A stretch of 64,000 bases of DNA from Pontibacter korlensis (GCF_000973725.1 NZ_CP009621.1:1121501-1185500), one strand, 5' to 3'. Shown: positions 50,102-59,007, counted from the first letter of the stretch. The notes: generated from the sequence alone by a model not told the origin. Translations and numbers: made by a program.

Positions 50102-51016
50102 ATGTTAGATATCGTTATAGAAGCCCGTAAGGCATCACTAGGTCCAGGAATGGATGTAAAAAGGATACTCCCCTTCCGTCTGCGCAGGATGGTTGGCCCT
50201 TTCATTTTTATGGACCACGCAGGCCCTGTAGATGTACAGCCTGCAATAGCCACATCCATGGATGTACTGCCGCATCCGCATATCGGACTATCTACCGTTA
50301 GCTACCTCTTCGGTGGCCAGGTGACGCATCGTGATAGCTTAGGCGTACAGCAGGTAATCAGGCCGGGGGAAGTAAACTGGATGACAGCCGGAAGCGGCAT
50401 TGCACACTCCGAAAGGTTTGAAGACCCAGCTGCACTGGCAGGAGGCACTTTGGAGATGATACAGACCTGGGTAACCCTACCGGAGAAAGAAGAAGAATCG
50501 GCGCCCTCTTTTGATAATTACAAGCCTGAGCAGCTCCCGATATTTACAGATACAGGCGTATGGATGCGCTTGATAGCAGGCGATGCGTTCGGAATGAGGA
50601 ACGACGTGAAAACACATTCCCCCCTGTTTTACCTGCATGTTGTTTTAGACCAAGGAGCAAGGTTTGGATTGCCAACTGGCCATACCGAGCGTGGTATCTA
50701 TATTGCCAAAGGAAGTATAGAGGTCTCCGGGCGCACATATACTGCAGGGCAAATGCTTGTCTTTAACAAAGGGGTAGACCCAGTACTTACGGCCAAAGAA
50801 GCCTCCACTCTTATGCTGTTAGGCGGTGAGCCACTAGGTGAGCGGTACATTTGGTGGAACTTTGTTTCTTCCAGAAAAGAAAGAATAGAACAGGCCAAGG
50901 CAGACTGGAAGGAAGGAAGAATCTTGCTACCTCCTAACGACAATCAGGAGTTTGTTCCACTTCCGGAAGAACGTTCCAAGCCAGCCGGAGATCCATCGCC
51001 ACAAGCACTTTCCTGA
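50102..51016 (+). CDS. Pirin family protein
   Basis: 304 residues of the bicupin pirin family. The N-terminal cupin has the metal-binding pattern HPHIGLSTVSYLFGG (His at 59, 61), THRDSLG (His) and GIAHSERFE (His), with MVGPFIFMDHAGPV before it. The C-terminal cupin continues with FYLHVVLDQGARF and IAKGSIEVSGRTYTAGQMLVF. Bacterial pirins have been linked to quercetin dioxygenase-like activity or to binding of pyruvate dehydrogenase, but the role is unknown here. Cytoplasmic. Single gene, followed by the lipoprotein gene at 51135. Confidence 0.92.
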   Translation: MLDIVIEARKASLGPGMDVKRILPFRLRRMVGPFIFMDHAGPVDVQPAIATSMDVLPHPHIGLSTVSYLFGGQVTHRDSLGVQQVIRPGEVNWMTAGSGIAHSERFEDPAALAGGTLEMIQTWVTLPEKEEESAPSFDNYKPEQLPIFTDTGVWMRLIAGDAFGMRNDVKTHSPLFYLHVVLDQGARFGLPTGHTERGIYIAKGSIEVSGRTYTAGQMLVFNKGVDPVLTAKEASTLMLLGGEPLGERYIWWNFVSSRKERIEQAKADWKEGRILLPPNDNQEFVPLPEERSKPAGDPSPQALS

Positions 51017-51134
51017 GGCAGCAAAGGTGTGATGCTATAGCTTTACTAAGGCAGAAGGGCTGGGACTAAAATAATTGTAATTCGCTATATAATTTATTTA
51101 TTTTAAGTAATACCTCCACAAAACCCCTTCGCTT

Positions 51135-51770
51135 ATGAAAACTGTACTACCTACCCTTTTACTCTGTGTTTTAATCCTCTCCGGCTGTGCCAGCACCTCT
51201 ACCTCTACTGCCAAGGTAACAAAGCCCGAAAAGTATTATGTAGGTTTCATGCCTTTGGTAGTTTATACCAACAGCGAGTTCAGCCAGCTTGACTCAGCTA
51301 CCTATGAAGAGCACATCAGGGGCAAGTTCAATAACCTGGAGAGGTCCATGTACCGCAATCAGCTGGAGAAAACGCTTGTTCGCAATTTTAACCGGGAGAA
51401 TGCACAGACCCGCCTGGTAAAGTCATCCGACTTATTTGAGATCAACACGGATATAGGTTACAGAGAGTTTCTGCAGAAAGTGCAGGCAACAGGCGTGGAT
51501 GGTATCCTACTCATAAACCAAAGCGGTTACTGGCATACCACTGATTATACTACTGTGCATTACGACAACGTAAGCAGCACTACCGCAAACCCACAGCCCA
51601 ATGCAGCTTACCACGCTTACCTCATTGACGTGCATACTCTAAAGCCTGTATGGTATGCTAACTCTGTTGTAACCGGTGTATATGCCGGCTTTGATACGCT
51701 AAACAACCACCTGGCACGTGCACTCTTCCGGAAGCTCCGCAAAGACAAGTATATACTAGCTACATATTAA
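51135..51770 (+). CDS. Lipoprotein, possibly DUF799/GNA1162-like
   Basis: 211 residues. Signal peptide (KTVLPTLLLCVLILSGC) with lipobox LSGC (Cys18). The mature protein has the order of a Rossmann-like alpha/beta fold: YYVGFMPLVVYTN, a helix with EEHIRGKFNNLERSM, LVKSSDLFEI, TGVDGILLINQSG and the closing YHAYLIDVHTLKPVWYANSVV. This recalls the GNA1162/DUF799 lipoprotein group, which lie at the outer membrane, but the similarity is only in arrangement. No partner genes next to it. Confidence 0.65.
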   Translation: MKTVLPTLLLCVLILSGCASTSTSTAKVTKPEKYYVGFMPLVVYTNSEFSQLDSATYEEHIRGKFNNLERSMYRNQLEKTLVRNFNRENAQTRLVKSSDLFEINTDIGYREFLQKVQATGVDGILLINQSGYWHTTDYTTVHYDNVSSTTANPQPNAAYHAYLIDVHTLKPVWYANSVVTGVYAGFDTLNNHLARALFRKLRKDKYILATY

Positions 51771-51786
51771 AATAGGATTGAATTGA

Positions 51787-51834
51787 AAACAGAACGGCCT
51801 GAAAGCATCGCTATACTTCCAGGCCGTTCTGTTT
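51787..51834. terminator. Bidirectional 15-bp hairpin terminator
   Basis: Perfect 15-bp stem 51787-51801 / 51820-51834 with an 18-base loop that holds a TATACTT copy. Located between convergent stops at 51770 and 51840. Confidence 0.88.
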
Positions 51835-51839
51835 ATATC

Positions 51840-52799
51840 TTACGCTACTAGTTCAGCTTTTTCTTCTTTTGAAGAAGTCAGCTGCTGGCTTGCCATCCAC
51901 TCCTGCTGTAATTGCTTAGAAGTTTTACGGCTGCCATCGTGGCTCCAGCCCGGAGGGCCAAACACATACATAAACTTCGCTCTCCAGGACTTCACGCTTT
52001 TCACATCTTTCCAGATATCGTTAAACTCGTGGAAGTTCAGCGTGATAGGGTCGTGCTTGGTTGGCGGGTGCAGTACACCAAATTTTGTCTCCAGCGCTAC
52101 TTCTTTATCACGGAAGGTGCCAAATAACTTATCCCAGATAATAAGAATACCGCCATGGTTACGGTCGAGGTACTCTACGTTACAGGCATGGTGCACCTGG
52201 TGTACCCATGGTGTATTAAATATCTGCCCAAACACCGGTATTTTTGGCACCAGTGTAGAGTGGAGGAAAAACTGGTAAATTGAGTTGAAAGACATACACA
52301 GCGCGATCATCACCGGGTTGAAGCCAAGTATAGGCATCCAGATCCAGTAGATAGGCTTGTACATAAAGATCGTCCAGCCATTGCGGAAGGCTGTACCCAA
52401 GTTAAATTTCTCGGAGGAGTGGTGCACCAGGTGTGCTGCCCAGAATATACGGATCGTGTGGCAGAAACGGTGGTGCCAGTAAAAGTTAAAGTCGTCGCCG
52501 ATAAGGCAGAGTACCCACACCCACCAGGCCCAGCCTAGGTTTTCATACCCCAGGTACTCGACACGCAGCGGTTCAAACAGCTTGTAAAACAGGAAAAATA
52601 ACCCGATTTGATAAGCTTTAGTAAGTGTATTCAACGCGGCTGCCCCTAATCCTACCCAAGTACTGGCTAAAGAGTCCTTCAGGCTGTAAAGCTCCTTATC
52701 CTCCCGGTAACTAATGTAGGCCTCTCCTGCAATGAGCAGAAAAAACAGCGGCACAAAATAAGTGAAAGGGTTGGGCATCTGGTCAAACAAGATCTCCAT
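51840..52799 (-). CDS. Sterol desaturase / fatty acid hydroxylase family protein
   Basis: 319 residues. The histidine boxes of membrane di-iron hydroxylases are present: HHRFCH (near 125), HLVHHSSE (near 140), and HQVHHACN (near 205), then NHGG. Four membrane segments (YFVPLFFLLIAGEAYISY first). It probably adds a hydroxyl or double bond to a lipid, carotenoid or similar membrane compound; the family name does not imply sterols. The N-terminus lacks a signal peptide. Ends beside a strong convergent terminator. Confidence 0.92.
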   Translation of the reverse strand: MEILFDQMPNPFTYFVPLFFLLIAGEAYISYREDKELYSLKDSLASTWVGLGAAALNTLTKAYQIGLFFLFYKLFEPLRVEYLGYENLGWAWWVWVLCLIGDDFNFYWHHRFCHTIRIFWAAHLVHHSSEKFNLGTAFRNGWTIFMYKPIYWIWMPILGFNPVMIALCMSFNSIYQFFLHSTLVPKIPVFGQIFNTPWVHQVHHACNVEYLDRNHGGILIIWDKLFGTFRDKEVALETKFGVLHPPTKHDPITLNFHEFNDIWKDVKSVKSWRAKFMYVFGPPGWSHDGSRKTSKQLQQEWMASQQLTSSKEEKAELVA

Positions 52800-52998
52800 A
52801 CAAATCAGTCAGTAAAGTGAAGAGTGATGAGTACCACCAAATATTAGGGCACTTCAGAATTCTCTAATTTACGTAAAATTATCCCAAAGTTCTACACCCG
52901 CTGCAGCTTTACCTAGCCGCAATGGCCATACTTTTCGCGGCTGATTGGCAGAAATGGAGCCTTTCTCATAAATTTATGTATCCATTAACAATCATGGT

Positions 52999-53934
52999 AT
53001 GGACCATAAGCTTAGAACACGTATTGCCCCCACACCCAGTGGTTTCCTGCACCTGGGCAATGCCCTTTCGTTTGCTATTACATGGGCGCTGGCACGGCAG
53101 CAAAACGGTATACTTATACTTCGTATTGATGACCTGGACAATGCCCGTTTTAGGCAGGAGTATCTGCAAGATATTTTCGATACGCTGCACTTTATGGGCT
53201 TGGATTATGATGAAGGGCCAGCAAACGCAGAGGACTTTCTGAAGAACCACTCGCAGCACCTGCGCATACCTGGCTACCATACCTTGCTGCAACAGCTTGT
53301 AAAAAAAGGCGTGGTGTATGCCTGCCCCTGCTCCCGTAAGCAGTTAAGCAGCCTGCCCATGAGCAACTGCAACCTGCACACCTGCCGCCATGAGCGGCTC
53401 CCGCTACACCTGCCAGACATTGCCTGGCGCATAGAAATACCAGAAGGCACAGAAATAACTTTTCAGGACCGGCTTCTGCAAAGCTGTACAGTAAAGTTGG
53501 CCGAGGAGATGCCTGACTTTGTGGTGCGCCGCAAAGAAGGAATACCAGCCTACCAGACTGCCTCTCTTGCCGACGATCTGGAAATGAAAATAAACACCGT
53601 GGTACGGGGCGAAGACCTGCTTTACTCTACGGCAGCACAGCTTTATATGGCTCAGCAACTCGGCGCGGAGGAGGTTTTAAGTATAAATTTTGTGCACCAC
53701 CCCCTTGTGCTGGAGCCAACAGGCGAAAAGCTTTCTAAGTCTCACGACTCGCTTTCTATTGCGGAAATGCGCAAAAGCGGCCTTAGCAGCAAAGCTTTCT
53801 GGCAAATCCTGGCTCAAACCTTGGGTTGGCAAGAGGCGGGTGTAGAAGACGCTAAAAGCTTCCTGGATAACTTCCAGCTGGAGAGGTTGCACATGGCTGA
53901 CTACCCTAGCCTAAAGGCAAAGGTTGTAGAGTAA
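52999..53934 (+). CDS. gluQ: Glutamyl-Q tRNA(Asp) synthetase-like protein
   Basis: 311 residues, about two thirds of a glutamyl-tRNA synthetase, lacking the anticodon-binding domain. The class I motifs are in place: TRIAPTPSGFLHLGNA (HIGH-type) at 6-21 and KLSKS (KMSKS-type) near 242. Cys pairs in YACPCSRKQL and MSNCNLHTCRHE form the likely zinc site. GluQ-RS attaches Glu to the queuosine base of tRNA(Asp). The size and missing domain point to GluQ-RS and not full GltX. Q-pathway genes are not adjacent. The frame begins at an ATG with no good Shine-Dalgarno. Confidence 0.88.
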   Translation: MDHKLRTRIAPTPSGFLHLGNALSFAITWALARQQNGILILRIDDLDNARFRQEYLQDIFDTLHFMGLDYDEGPANAEDFLKNHSQHLRIPGYHTLLQQLVKKGVVYACPCSRKQLSSLPMSNCNLHTCRHERLPLHLPDIAWRIEIPEGTEITFQDRLLQSCTVKLAEEMPDFVVRRKEGIPAYQTASLADDLEMKINTVVRGEDLLYSTAAQLYMAQQLGAEEVLSINFVHHPLVLEPTGEKLSKSHDSLSIAEMRKSGLSSKAFWQILAQTLGWQEAGVEDAKSFLDNFQLERLHMADYPSLKAKVVE

Positions 53935-53959
53935 ACCTGCGATCAAACGTAAAACAAAA

Positions 53960-53993
53960 CGGCAGCCGCTTTATAGCAACTGCCGCTTTATTT
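53960..53993. terminator. Short convergent terminator
   Basis: CGGCAG (53960-53965) pairs with CTGCCG (53980-53985), followed by CTTTATTTAT. Lies between the convergent gluQ and DUF2911 genes; the stem is only 6 bp, so confidence is moderate. Confidence 0.5.
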
Positions 53994-54011
53994 ATACTTC
54001 TTTAGGCTTAA

Positions 54012-54530
54012 CTACTTTGCCTGAATGCTAATAGGCACCTCCAGGTTCTCCCAACGTAGCAGAAGCGCATCATCTGTTACTCCGTAGGCTAAACGTTCGT
54101 TCATAGAGGAGGCCTCGCGGGGAGTAACCTGCACACGGAGCGCGTCCTGCTTCTCGTCGTACTGAGTGCCCCACTGCTTAGCGGTTTTGTTAAAGATCAC
54201 TGTCCACTCATCTTCACCAGGTATGGTGTAGAAGCTGTAGGTGCCTGCTGCTAATCCCTCCCCCTCTACCATCACATCCTTATCGAATGTTACTGTGGTG
54301 GCCTCGTTAGCGCCAGCGCGCCATACTTTACCATATGGTACCAGTTCGCCCCAGATAGTGCGCCCTTTTACAGATGGACTACTGTAGTTAACTGTAACAG
54401 TAGCATCTCCTATTTTACCGGAAGCTGTGGCAGGAGGACTTGCCTTTGTTTCCTGTGCATGGGCATTAAAAGCCACGAAAATGCCGAACATCAGCATCAT
54501 GCATAAATTTAGAACTTTTGATCTTTTCAT
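54012..54530 (-). CDS. DUF2911 domain-containing secreted protein
   Basis: 172 residues. Signal peptide (about 1-25, SKVLNLCMMLMFGIFVAFNAHA) with a likely SPase I site. The DUF2911 domain starts with PPATASGKIGDATVTVNYSSPSVKGRTIWGELVPYGKVWRAGANEAT-like sequence and continues with AAGTYSFYTIPGEDEWTVIFNK and LRVQVTPREA. The family, common in Bacteroidota, has no known function; a periplasmic location is likely. Monocistronic. Confidence 0.93.
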   Translation of the reverse strand: MKRSKVLNLCMMLMFGIFVAFNAHAQETKASPPATASGKIGDATVTVNYSSPSVKGRTIWGELVPYGKVWRAGANEATTVTFDKDVMVEGEGLAAGTYSFYTIPGEDEWTVIFNKTAKQWGTQYDEKQDALRVQVTPREASSMNERLAYGVTDDALLLRWENLEVPISIQAK

Positions 54531-54759
54531 AATTTTTACAGCTTTAGTCCAAAGCGCAAATACGTAAAAGAAAATCTTAAGGATGAAAAAATACGGATAA
54601 CTTGGTCTTTATATAGGCATAAAACTTCAGCAAACGTAAAATTTTGAGCCTAAAGACTGGCTTACCTCAGGCCTTGCATGTCAACAAACGTCTCCTGTAG
54701 CTTTCATCCGTATAGGTAGGTGAAGGCTAAAACAGCCACGTAGACGATATCAAACAAGA

Positions 54760-56175
54760 ATGCCTATGCCCTCAGCCTACAACAACAGGAGAACAAGAAT
54801 AACCACTCGCACACCATCCCAACAGAAAACATATGGCCGTGATAACTATGATACAGGCCAAAGAACGACCTACAGCACCGGCCGAAGTGCACAGGCAAGA
54901 AAGAGGGTTACCAGAAATAATAGAAAGAGACGGGTAACGCGAGGCTCGGCAGTAGAGGGCGCAAAAAACAGGTTAAAGAACTTCAGGCAGGCTTCTATTT
55001 TGGCAGTAGCTATTACCGGGTTTATCATGTTGATTTTTTCGCCCAGCGAGGCGGGTTTAGCGCAGGAGGTGGAGCCCGGACAGGAGCAGGCTACTGATGA
55101 CTCAGTAGCTGTTGTAGAGGAAATAGCTGTAGCAGATTTGGTACCCCCAGATACTGGACTTCCTGCAGAAGACACCACAGCCGTCCTCTCTGGCAAAGAG
55201 GCTACTGACGAGGCTATCGGTGCTTTACAAGGCCTGTGGGATAGTTTCTTCTATAACCTGCCCAAAATGCTGATTGCCTTAGGCACCCTGCTATTAGCTT
55301 GGTTCTTTGTACGCCTGCTGAAGATGCTTCTTCAGAAAGTATTAGGTCGCTGGGCAAAGTCCGACGCTATTATTTCGCTGGTATCAATCACTGTGTGGCT
55401 GCTGGCAATTGGTGTGGCACTGAGCGTGGTGGCCGGTGATATACGCGCGTTGGTTGGTTCATTGGGTCTGATAGGTTTAGCGCTATCGTGGTCGCTGCAA
55501 ACGCCCATAGAGAGCTTTACAGGCTGGCTTCTGAACTCCTTTCAGGGCTACTACCGTGTAGGAGACCGGGTACGTGTGGGCGATGTGTTTGGCGACGTTT
55601 TCCGGATAGATTTTCTAACGACAACTGTTTGGGAGATTGGGGCACCCTACCAAGCTGGCTTTGTACAGGCAGAGCAGCCTACAGGCCGCTTGGTTACATT
55701 CCCGAACAACGAGATCCTGACTGGCACCGTCATCAACCTCACTCGTGATTTCCCCTATGTGTGGGATGAGCTAGCTTTTGCCGTAGCAAACGAATCGGAC
55801 ATTCAGCTTTCGATGCAAGTGTTAGAATCTACTGCTGGGCAGCTACTAGGTGATTACATGATAGAGCCTGCCAGAAACTACGCAACGCTGCTCAAGCGCT
55901 CCGGCCTGGACTATAATGTACCGGACAAGCCACAAGTTTTTATTTCATTAGAAGAGTCCTGGACAAATATTACCGTCCGTTACCTGGTAGGTGCCCGGGA
56001 GCGCAGAAAATGGAAGAGCGAGTTAACACTACGCCTGACCCAGGAAGTAAACAAACCAGAGTATGCCAACAAGATCATACCGGTATACCCTCGGCAGCAG
56101 GTGCAGTTTATCAACTCAGGCGGTGTGCCTGTGGAAGCAAGATTTATGGACGGCAGTAACGAAGAAATGCGCTAG
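54760..56175 (+). CDS. MscS-type mechanosensitive channel family protein with basic N-terminal tail
   Basis: 471 residues. The first 85 residues are strongly basic and Thr/Gln/Asn-rich (NNRRTRITTRTPSQQ, ARKRVTRNNRKRRVTRG), followed by a hydrophobic segment (about 87-105, ASILAVAITGFIMLIF), an acidic part (VEPGQEQATDDSVAVVEE) and the MscS core (about 165-405): LPKMLIALGTLLLAWFFVRLL, then ISLVSITVWLLAIGVAL, the pore-lining ALVGSLGLIGLALSWSLQTPIESFTGWLL and beta domain RVGDRVRVGDVFGDVF. It probably releases osmolytes under turgor stress. The basic tail is unusual and could bind acidic lipids or nucleic acid. Confidence 0.85.
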   Translation: MPMPSAYNNRRTRITTRTPSQQKTYGRDNYDTGQRTTYSTGRSAQARKRVTRNNRKRRVTRGSAVEGAKNRLKNFRQASILAVAITGFIMLIFSPSEAGLAQEVEPGQEQATDDSVAVVEEIAVADLVPPDTGLPAEDTTAVLSGKEATDEAIGALQGLWDSFFYNLPKMLIALGTLLLAWFFVRLLKMLLQKVLGRWAKSDAIISLVSITVWLLAIGVALSVVAGDIRALVGSLGLIGLALSWSLQTPIESFTGWLLNSFQGYYRVGDRVRVGDVFGDVFRIDFLTTTVWEIGAPYQAGFVQAEQPTGRLVTFPNNEILTGTVINLTRDFPYVWDELAFAVANESDIQLSMQVLESTAGQLLGDYMIEPARNYATLLKRSGLDYNVPDKPQVFISLEESWTNITVRYLVGARERRKWKSELTLRLTQEVNKPEYANKIIPVYPRQQVQFINSGGVPVEARFMDGSNEEMR

Positions 56176-56211
56176 CAAACTTCCTCAAGTACAGTTGGGA
56201 AAACAGCGGTG

Positions 56212-56318
56212 TTACAGCTCCTTCTCCTGCTCCACAAGCCTGGCCAATGTTTTATCGTAATCGGGGTGCGTGGTATGTAGCAACTCATACCTATTGAGCT
56301 CAGCGTATAGCAGCAGAA
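56212..56318 (-). pseudogene. Short C-terminal gene fragment
   Basis: On the minus strand a frame of about 35 codons ends with a protein-like tail (AELNRYELLHTTHPDYD, then KTLARLVEQEKEL and stop) but begins right after a TGA with no start codon. It looks like the remains of a gene and lies in the gap between the MscS and haloacid dehalogenase genes. Confidence 0.3.
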
Positions 56319-56398
56319 AACAAGTATACAGTCAACCCCCAGCCACTGCCAACGCGTAGGCTAAAAAACACCTGTTGTTTTCTCTAAACAAGAATCAG

Positions 56399-57100
56399 AT
56401 GCCTAATACTAATTTAAACTCAAACAAAGGTCGTCCTGCTGTTCTACTTTTCGATGTAAACGAAACTCTGCTCGACATGTCGGATATGCAAAAGGCCGTA
56501 AACGAAACCTTTGGAAATGAACTGGCTTTTAAATTGTGGTTTGCACTGCTTCTGGAGTACTCGCTTGTAGAGAATGTGACAAACACGTATCATAATTTCA
56601 GCGAAGTAGGCCAGGCTGTGATGCGCATGACAGCTGAAAAAATTGGGAAAGATATACCAGAGGAAAAGCAGAAGGAGCTGGTAAATATGGTCAAAGAAAC
56701 TCAACCGCACCCCGATGTGATACCCGGTTTAGAGAAGCTACAGCAGGCCGGTTTCAGATTGGCTACTCTTACCAACTCTCCTGCTAAATCAAGCATACCT
56801 CACTTAGAGAAAGTAGGACTAAAGCGCTTTTTTGAGGATACGTACAGTGTGGACAGCGTAGAGAAATTCAAGCCCCACAGCAGCCCCTATCAGTATGCCG
56901 CTGATCAGTTAGGAGTTAAGCTGGAGGAGGTAATGATGGTAGCCGCTCACGGCTGGGACATAGCCGGAGCCTTACGCGCAGGGGCAAGAGCTGCCTTTAT
57001 TTCCCGCCCCGGTCAGGCGCTTTACCCATTGGCCCCAAAGCCAGAGCTTACAACCCCTACCCTACTGGAACTGGCAGAGCAGTTGGTTAAGATGGAATAG
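56399..57100 (+). CDS. Haloacid dehalogenase type II
   Basis: 233 residues from the ATG at 56399 (the frame runs to a TTG at 56375). HAD motif I is LLFDVNETLLD (about 15-25, nucleophile Asp), motif II is LATLTNSP (near 122-129), Lys in FEDTYSVDSVEKFKPHSSPYQYA (motif III area near 157) and motif IV MMVAAHGWDIAGALRAGARAAFISR (near 188). This is the (S)-2-haloacid dehalogenase type with the DVNET pattern, which hydrolyses short halogenated acids, though many members have other uses. Cytoplasmic, single gene. Confidence 0.9.
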   Translation: MPNTNLNSNKGRPAVLLFDVNETLLDMSDMQKAVNETFGNELAFKLWFALLLEYSLVENVTNTYHNFSEVGQAVMRMTAEKIGKDIPEEKQKELVNMVKETQPHPDVIPGLEKLQQAGFRLATLTNSPAKSSIPHLEKVGLKRFFEDTYSVDSVEKFKPHSSPYQYAADQLGVKLEEVMMVAAHGWDIAGALRAGARAAFISRPGQALYPLAPKPELTTPTLLELAEQLVKME

Positions 57101-57141
57101 TAAGGCAGCGTTGAGCAAATTGTCTCTGTAACTACAGCTTA

Positions 57142-57714
57142 TTGCTTTTACTTTTTATTAGCTTCTGCCTATATTGCCTTACAATGGCGTACGCTAATAG
57201 TTACCCTCATTCGGTACTACAGGCTTGCAGGTGGTTCAACATTGTTTGCTTGGCTTTATCTCTACTTGCTTGCCTCGATTTTTTTATACTTCCTTACAGC
57301 ATTCATCATGAAAGAATTCTTGAGAGAGAAGAAGTATATGTGACTACCCGAGTCAGATTTACAGGCTCAGTGCATAAGAGTCAGCTAGACAACATAATCC
57401 TTTTTACAGAGAACTATTGCTACCCTTTCAACAGGATACAGGCCTTTGATCCATACAAGCCAGACTCAGTGCGCCTGATTACTACACGCTTATTTAGGAT
57501 AGTAAGAACTGGATACGTTAAGGCTAACAATGTAGAGCAGGAACTGAAGCAGAAAGCAGGCATTTTCGACACTTTGATGTTTGTTCCCATTGCTTTTGCC
57601 CTAGTATCCTTGTTTGGTGTGGCTATGCGTAACAATAAAGAACAACTGCTAAATGCTGCCGTTATGAACGTGCTTCTTTCCTTAATCTTGCTATGGATAA
57701 TGGGATACTTTTAA
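57142..57714 (+). CDS. Membrane protein of unknown function
   Basis: 190 residues. Membrane segments near 1-18 (LLLFISFCLYCLTM), 32-50 (WFNIVCLALSLLACLDFFIL), about 145-160 (MFVPIAFALVSLFGVAM), and 170-188 (AAVMNVLLSLILLWIMGYF); a central soluble part (about 55-135) with EREEVYVTTRVRFTGSVHK. The start is a TTG at 57142; the ATG at 57184 would remove the first hydrophobic segment. No family recognised. Confidence 0.55.
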   Translation: MLLLFISFCLYCLTMAYANSYPHSVLQACRWFNIVCLALSLLACLDFFILPYSIHHERILEREEVYVTTRVRFTGSVHKSQLDNIILFTENYCYPFNRIQAFDPYKPDSVRLITTRLFRIVRTGYVKANNVEQELKQKAGIFDTLMFVPIAFALVSLFGVAMRNNKEQLLNAAVMNVLLSLILLWIMGYF

Positions 57715-57864
57715 TGTCAGACCTCAACCCTCAGCGGGCAGCTCTGAAAGCTTCCAAGTACATTTGTTTGTGTTTTTCCTTAACTTAGGAAGCGGTACAG
57801 CCAGAGTCTTGAATTGATGGTAAAACCGCACAACTTCTTAAACACTCTAACCGCTATTCCTGCC

Positions 57865-58332
57865 ATGAAACGCATAGCTCTTTTCGCCTTCTCCTGCTGC
57901 CTTATAGGCTTTGCCAGCCACTACGCTAAGGCACAGTCAAAGCCAAATATCAGGCTTAACCATATTGCCGTTTACGTGCACGACCTTAAGACCAGCACCA
58001 ATTTTTACGAAAACGTACTTCAGCTGGAACAAATACCAGAGCCGTTCCACGATGGGCTGCACACCTGGTTCACACTTGGTGACGCCGGCCAACTGCACCT
58101 CATACAGGGCGCGCCACAGAATGTTAAAAGGGATAAAAACGACCACTTATGCTTTAGTGTCGAGTCTATAGAGGATTTTATAGCACATCTCGACAAGCAC
58201 AAGGTAAACTATTCTAACTGGCCGGGTACTGCCAAAGCACCTACGGTTCGGCCAGATGGCGTAAAGCAAATCTATTTTCAGGACCCGGATGGCCACTGGA
58301 TTGAGGTAAACAACGATAAGCTTGGTAGATAG
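57865..58332 (+). CDS. Secreted VOC family (glyoxalase-like) protein
   Basis: 155 residues from the ATG at 57865, where a signal peptide (KRIALFAFSCCLIGFASHYAKA) begins. The frame reaches 57814 but with no suitable context. The VOC domain (about 28-148) starts RLNHIAVYVHDLKTSTNFYEN (metal His), has LHTWFTLGDAGQLHLIQG and ends VKQIYFQDPDGHWIEVNND (metal Glu). Lyase or dioxygenase of the vicinal oxygen chelate family, but exported to the periplasm, which is unusual. Followed by a bidirectional hairpin. Confidence 0.87.
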   Translation: MKRIALFAFSCCLIGFASHYAKAQSKPNIRLNHIAVYVHDLKTSTNFYENVLQLEQIPEPFHDGLHTWFTLGDAGQLHLIQGAPQNVKRDKNDHLCFSVESIEDFIAHLDKHKVNYSNWPGTAKAPTVRPDGVKQIYFQDPDGHWIEVNNDKLGR

Positions 58333-58341
58333 ACCTGCAAA

Positions 58342-58382
58342 CTATGATGCCAGTTTAAGCGCAGCAGTAACTGGCATCATAG
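58342..58382. terminator. Bidirectional hairpin between VOC gene and the gene at 58405
   Basis: Perfect 14-bp stem 58342-58355 / 58369-58382 with a 13-base loop. No strong T run on the plus strand; a TTTG follows on the minus strand. Confidence 0.6.
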
Positions 58383-58404
58383 TAGGTTTCAAATTATACT
58401 GATG

Positions 58405-59007
58405 CTAAACTTGCGACAGAGGAGCAGTCAGATCTCTTATTTCTGTCTGCAGCTCCTCTGCAAAGGGCTGTAGTTTAAGCATTGCTCTTTCTTTTTTGCT
58501 GTCCTGTGACAACAGGATTTTTGTACCATCCTCCAGCCACAGGTAACCATCAAAAGAAGTGGAAGTGGTAGGTGACCAAGAATACCTTGAGGAACCACTA
58601 ATCGTTCTGTTCTTCTTCAGGAAGATGCACTTTATACCGGGAAAAGGCTCCCGATGTCCGATTGTGAAGCCCATAAGATTTACACCCTCACAATAGGTGC
58701 CTTTGTATAGATCTATCTCAAGGCATTTGAAATAAAGAAACGGAAAGATTCCGGCAGCAATTAGTAGTACTCCTGCAAAAGGTTGAGTTAACGAAAGTGC
58801 TATGCCTCCTGCCGCAATAATGATAGCACAAACCCTTGTACTAAGTCCCAGGGGCTCTGTTAACCTGTATCGAAGTAGAGGTGTTTCCATTAGTACAAGG
58901 TACAGTTTTTCTGCCTGTGTTTTACTACATTTATACCTTCGAAACCTCTCTTCTCCGCAACCTTCTACACCTTCAGCATGTTCAGGTATAGAGAAATGAT
59001 TATTCAT
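58405..59007 (-). CDS. Hypothetical protein with two membrane segments
   Basis: 200 residues from the ATG at 59007. Polar N-terminus with Cys and basic clusters (CGEERFRRYKCSKTQ), then LYLVLMETPLLRYRL, hydrophobic segments near 57-72 (VCAIIIAAGGIALSL) and 76-92 (FAGVLLIAAGIFPFLYF), a soluble C-terminal half with TGHREPFPGIKCIFLKKNRTI-like strands and a helix near the end (ERAMLKLQPFAEELQTEI). The start is uncertain: the frame goes to 59040 and another ATG lies at residue 29. No family recognised. Divergent from mfd with about 80 bases between. Confidence 0.6.
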   Translation of the reverse strand: MNNHFSIPEHAEGVEGCGEERFRRYKCSKTQAEKLYLVLMETPLLRYRLTEPLGLSTRVCAIIIAAGGIALSLTQPFAGVLLIAAGIFPFLYFKCLEIDLYKGTYCEGVNLMGFTIGHREPFPGIKCIFLKKNRTISGSSRYSWSPTTSTSFDGYLWLEDGTKILLSQDSKKERAMLKLQPFAEELQTEIRDLTAPLSQV

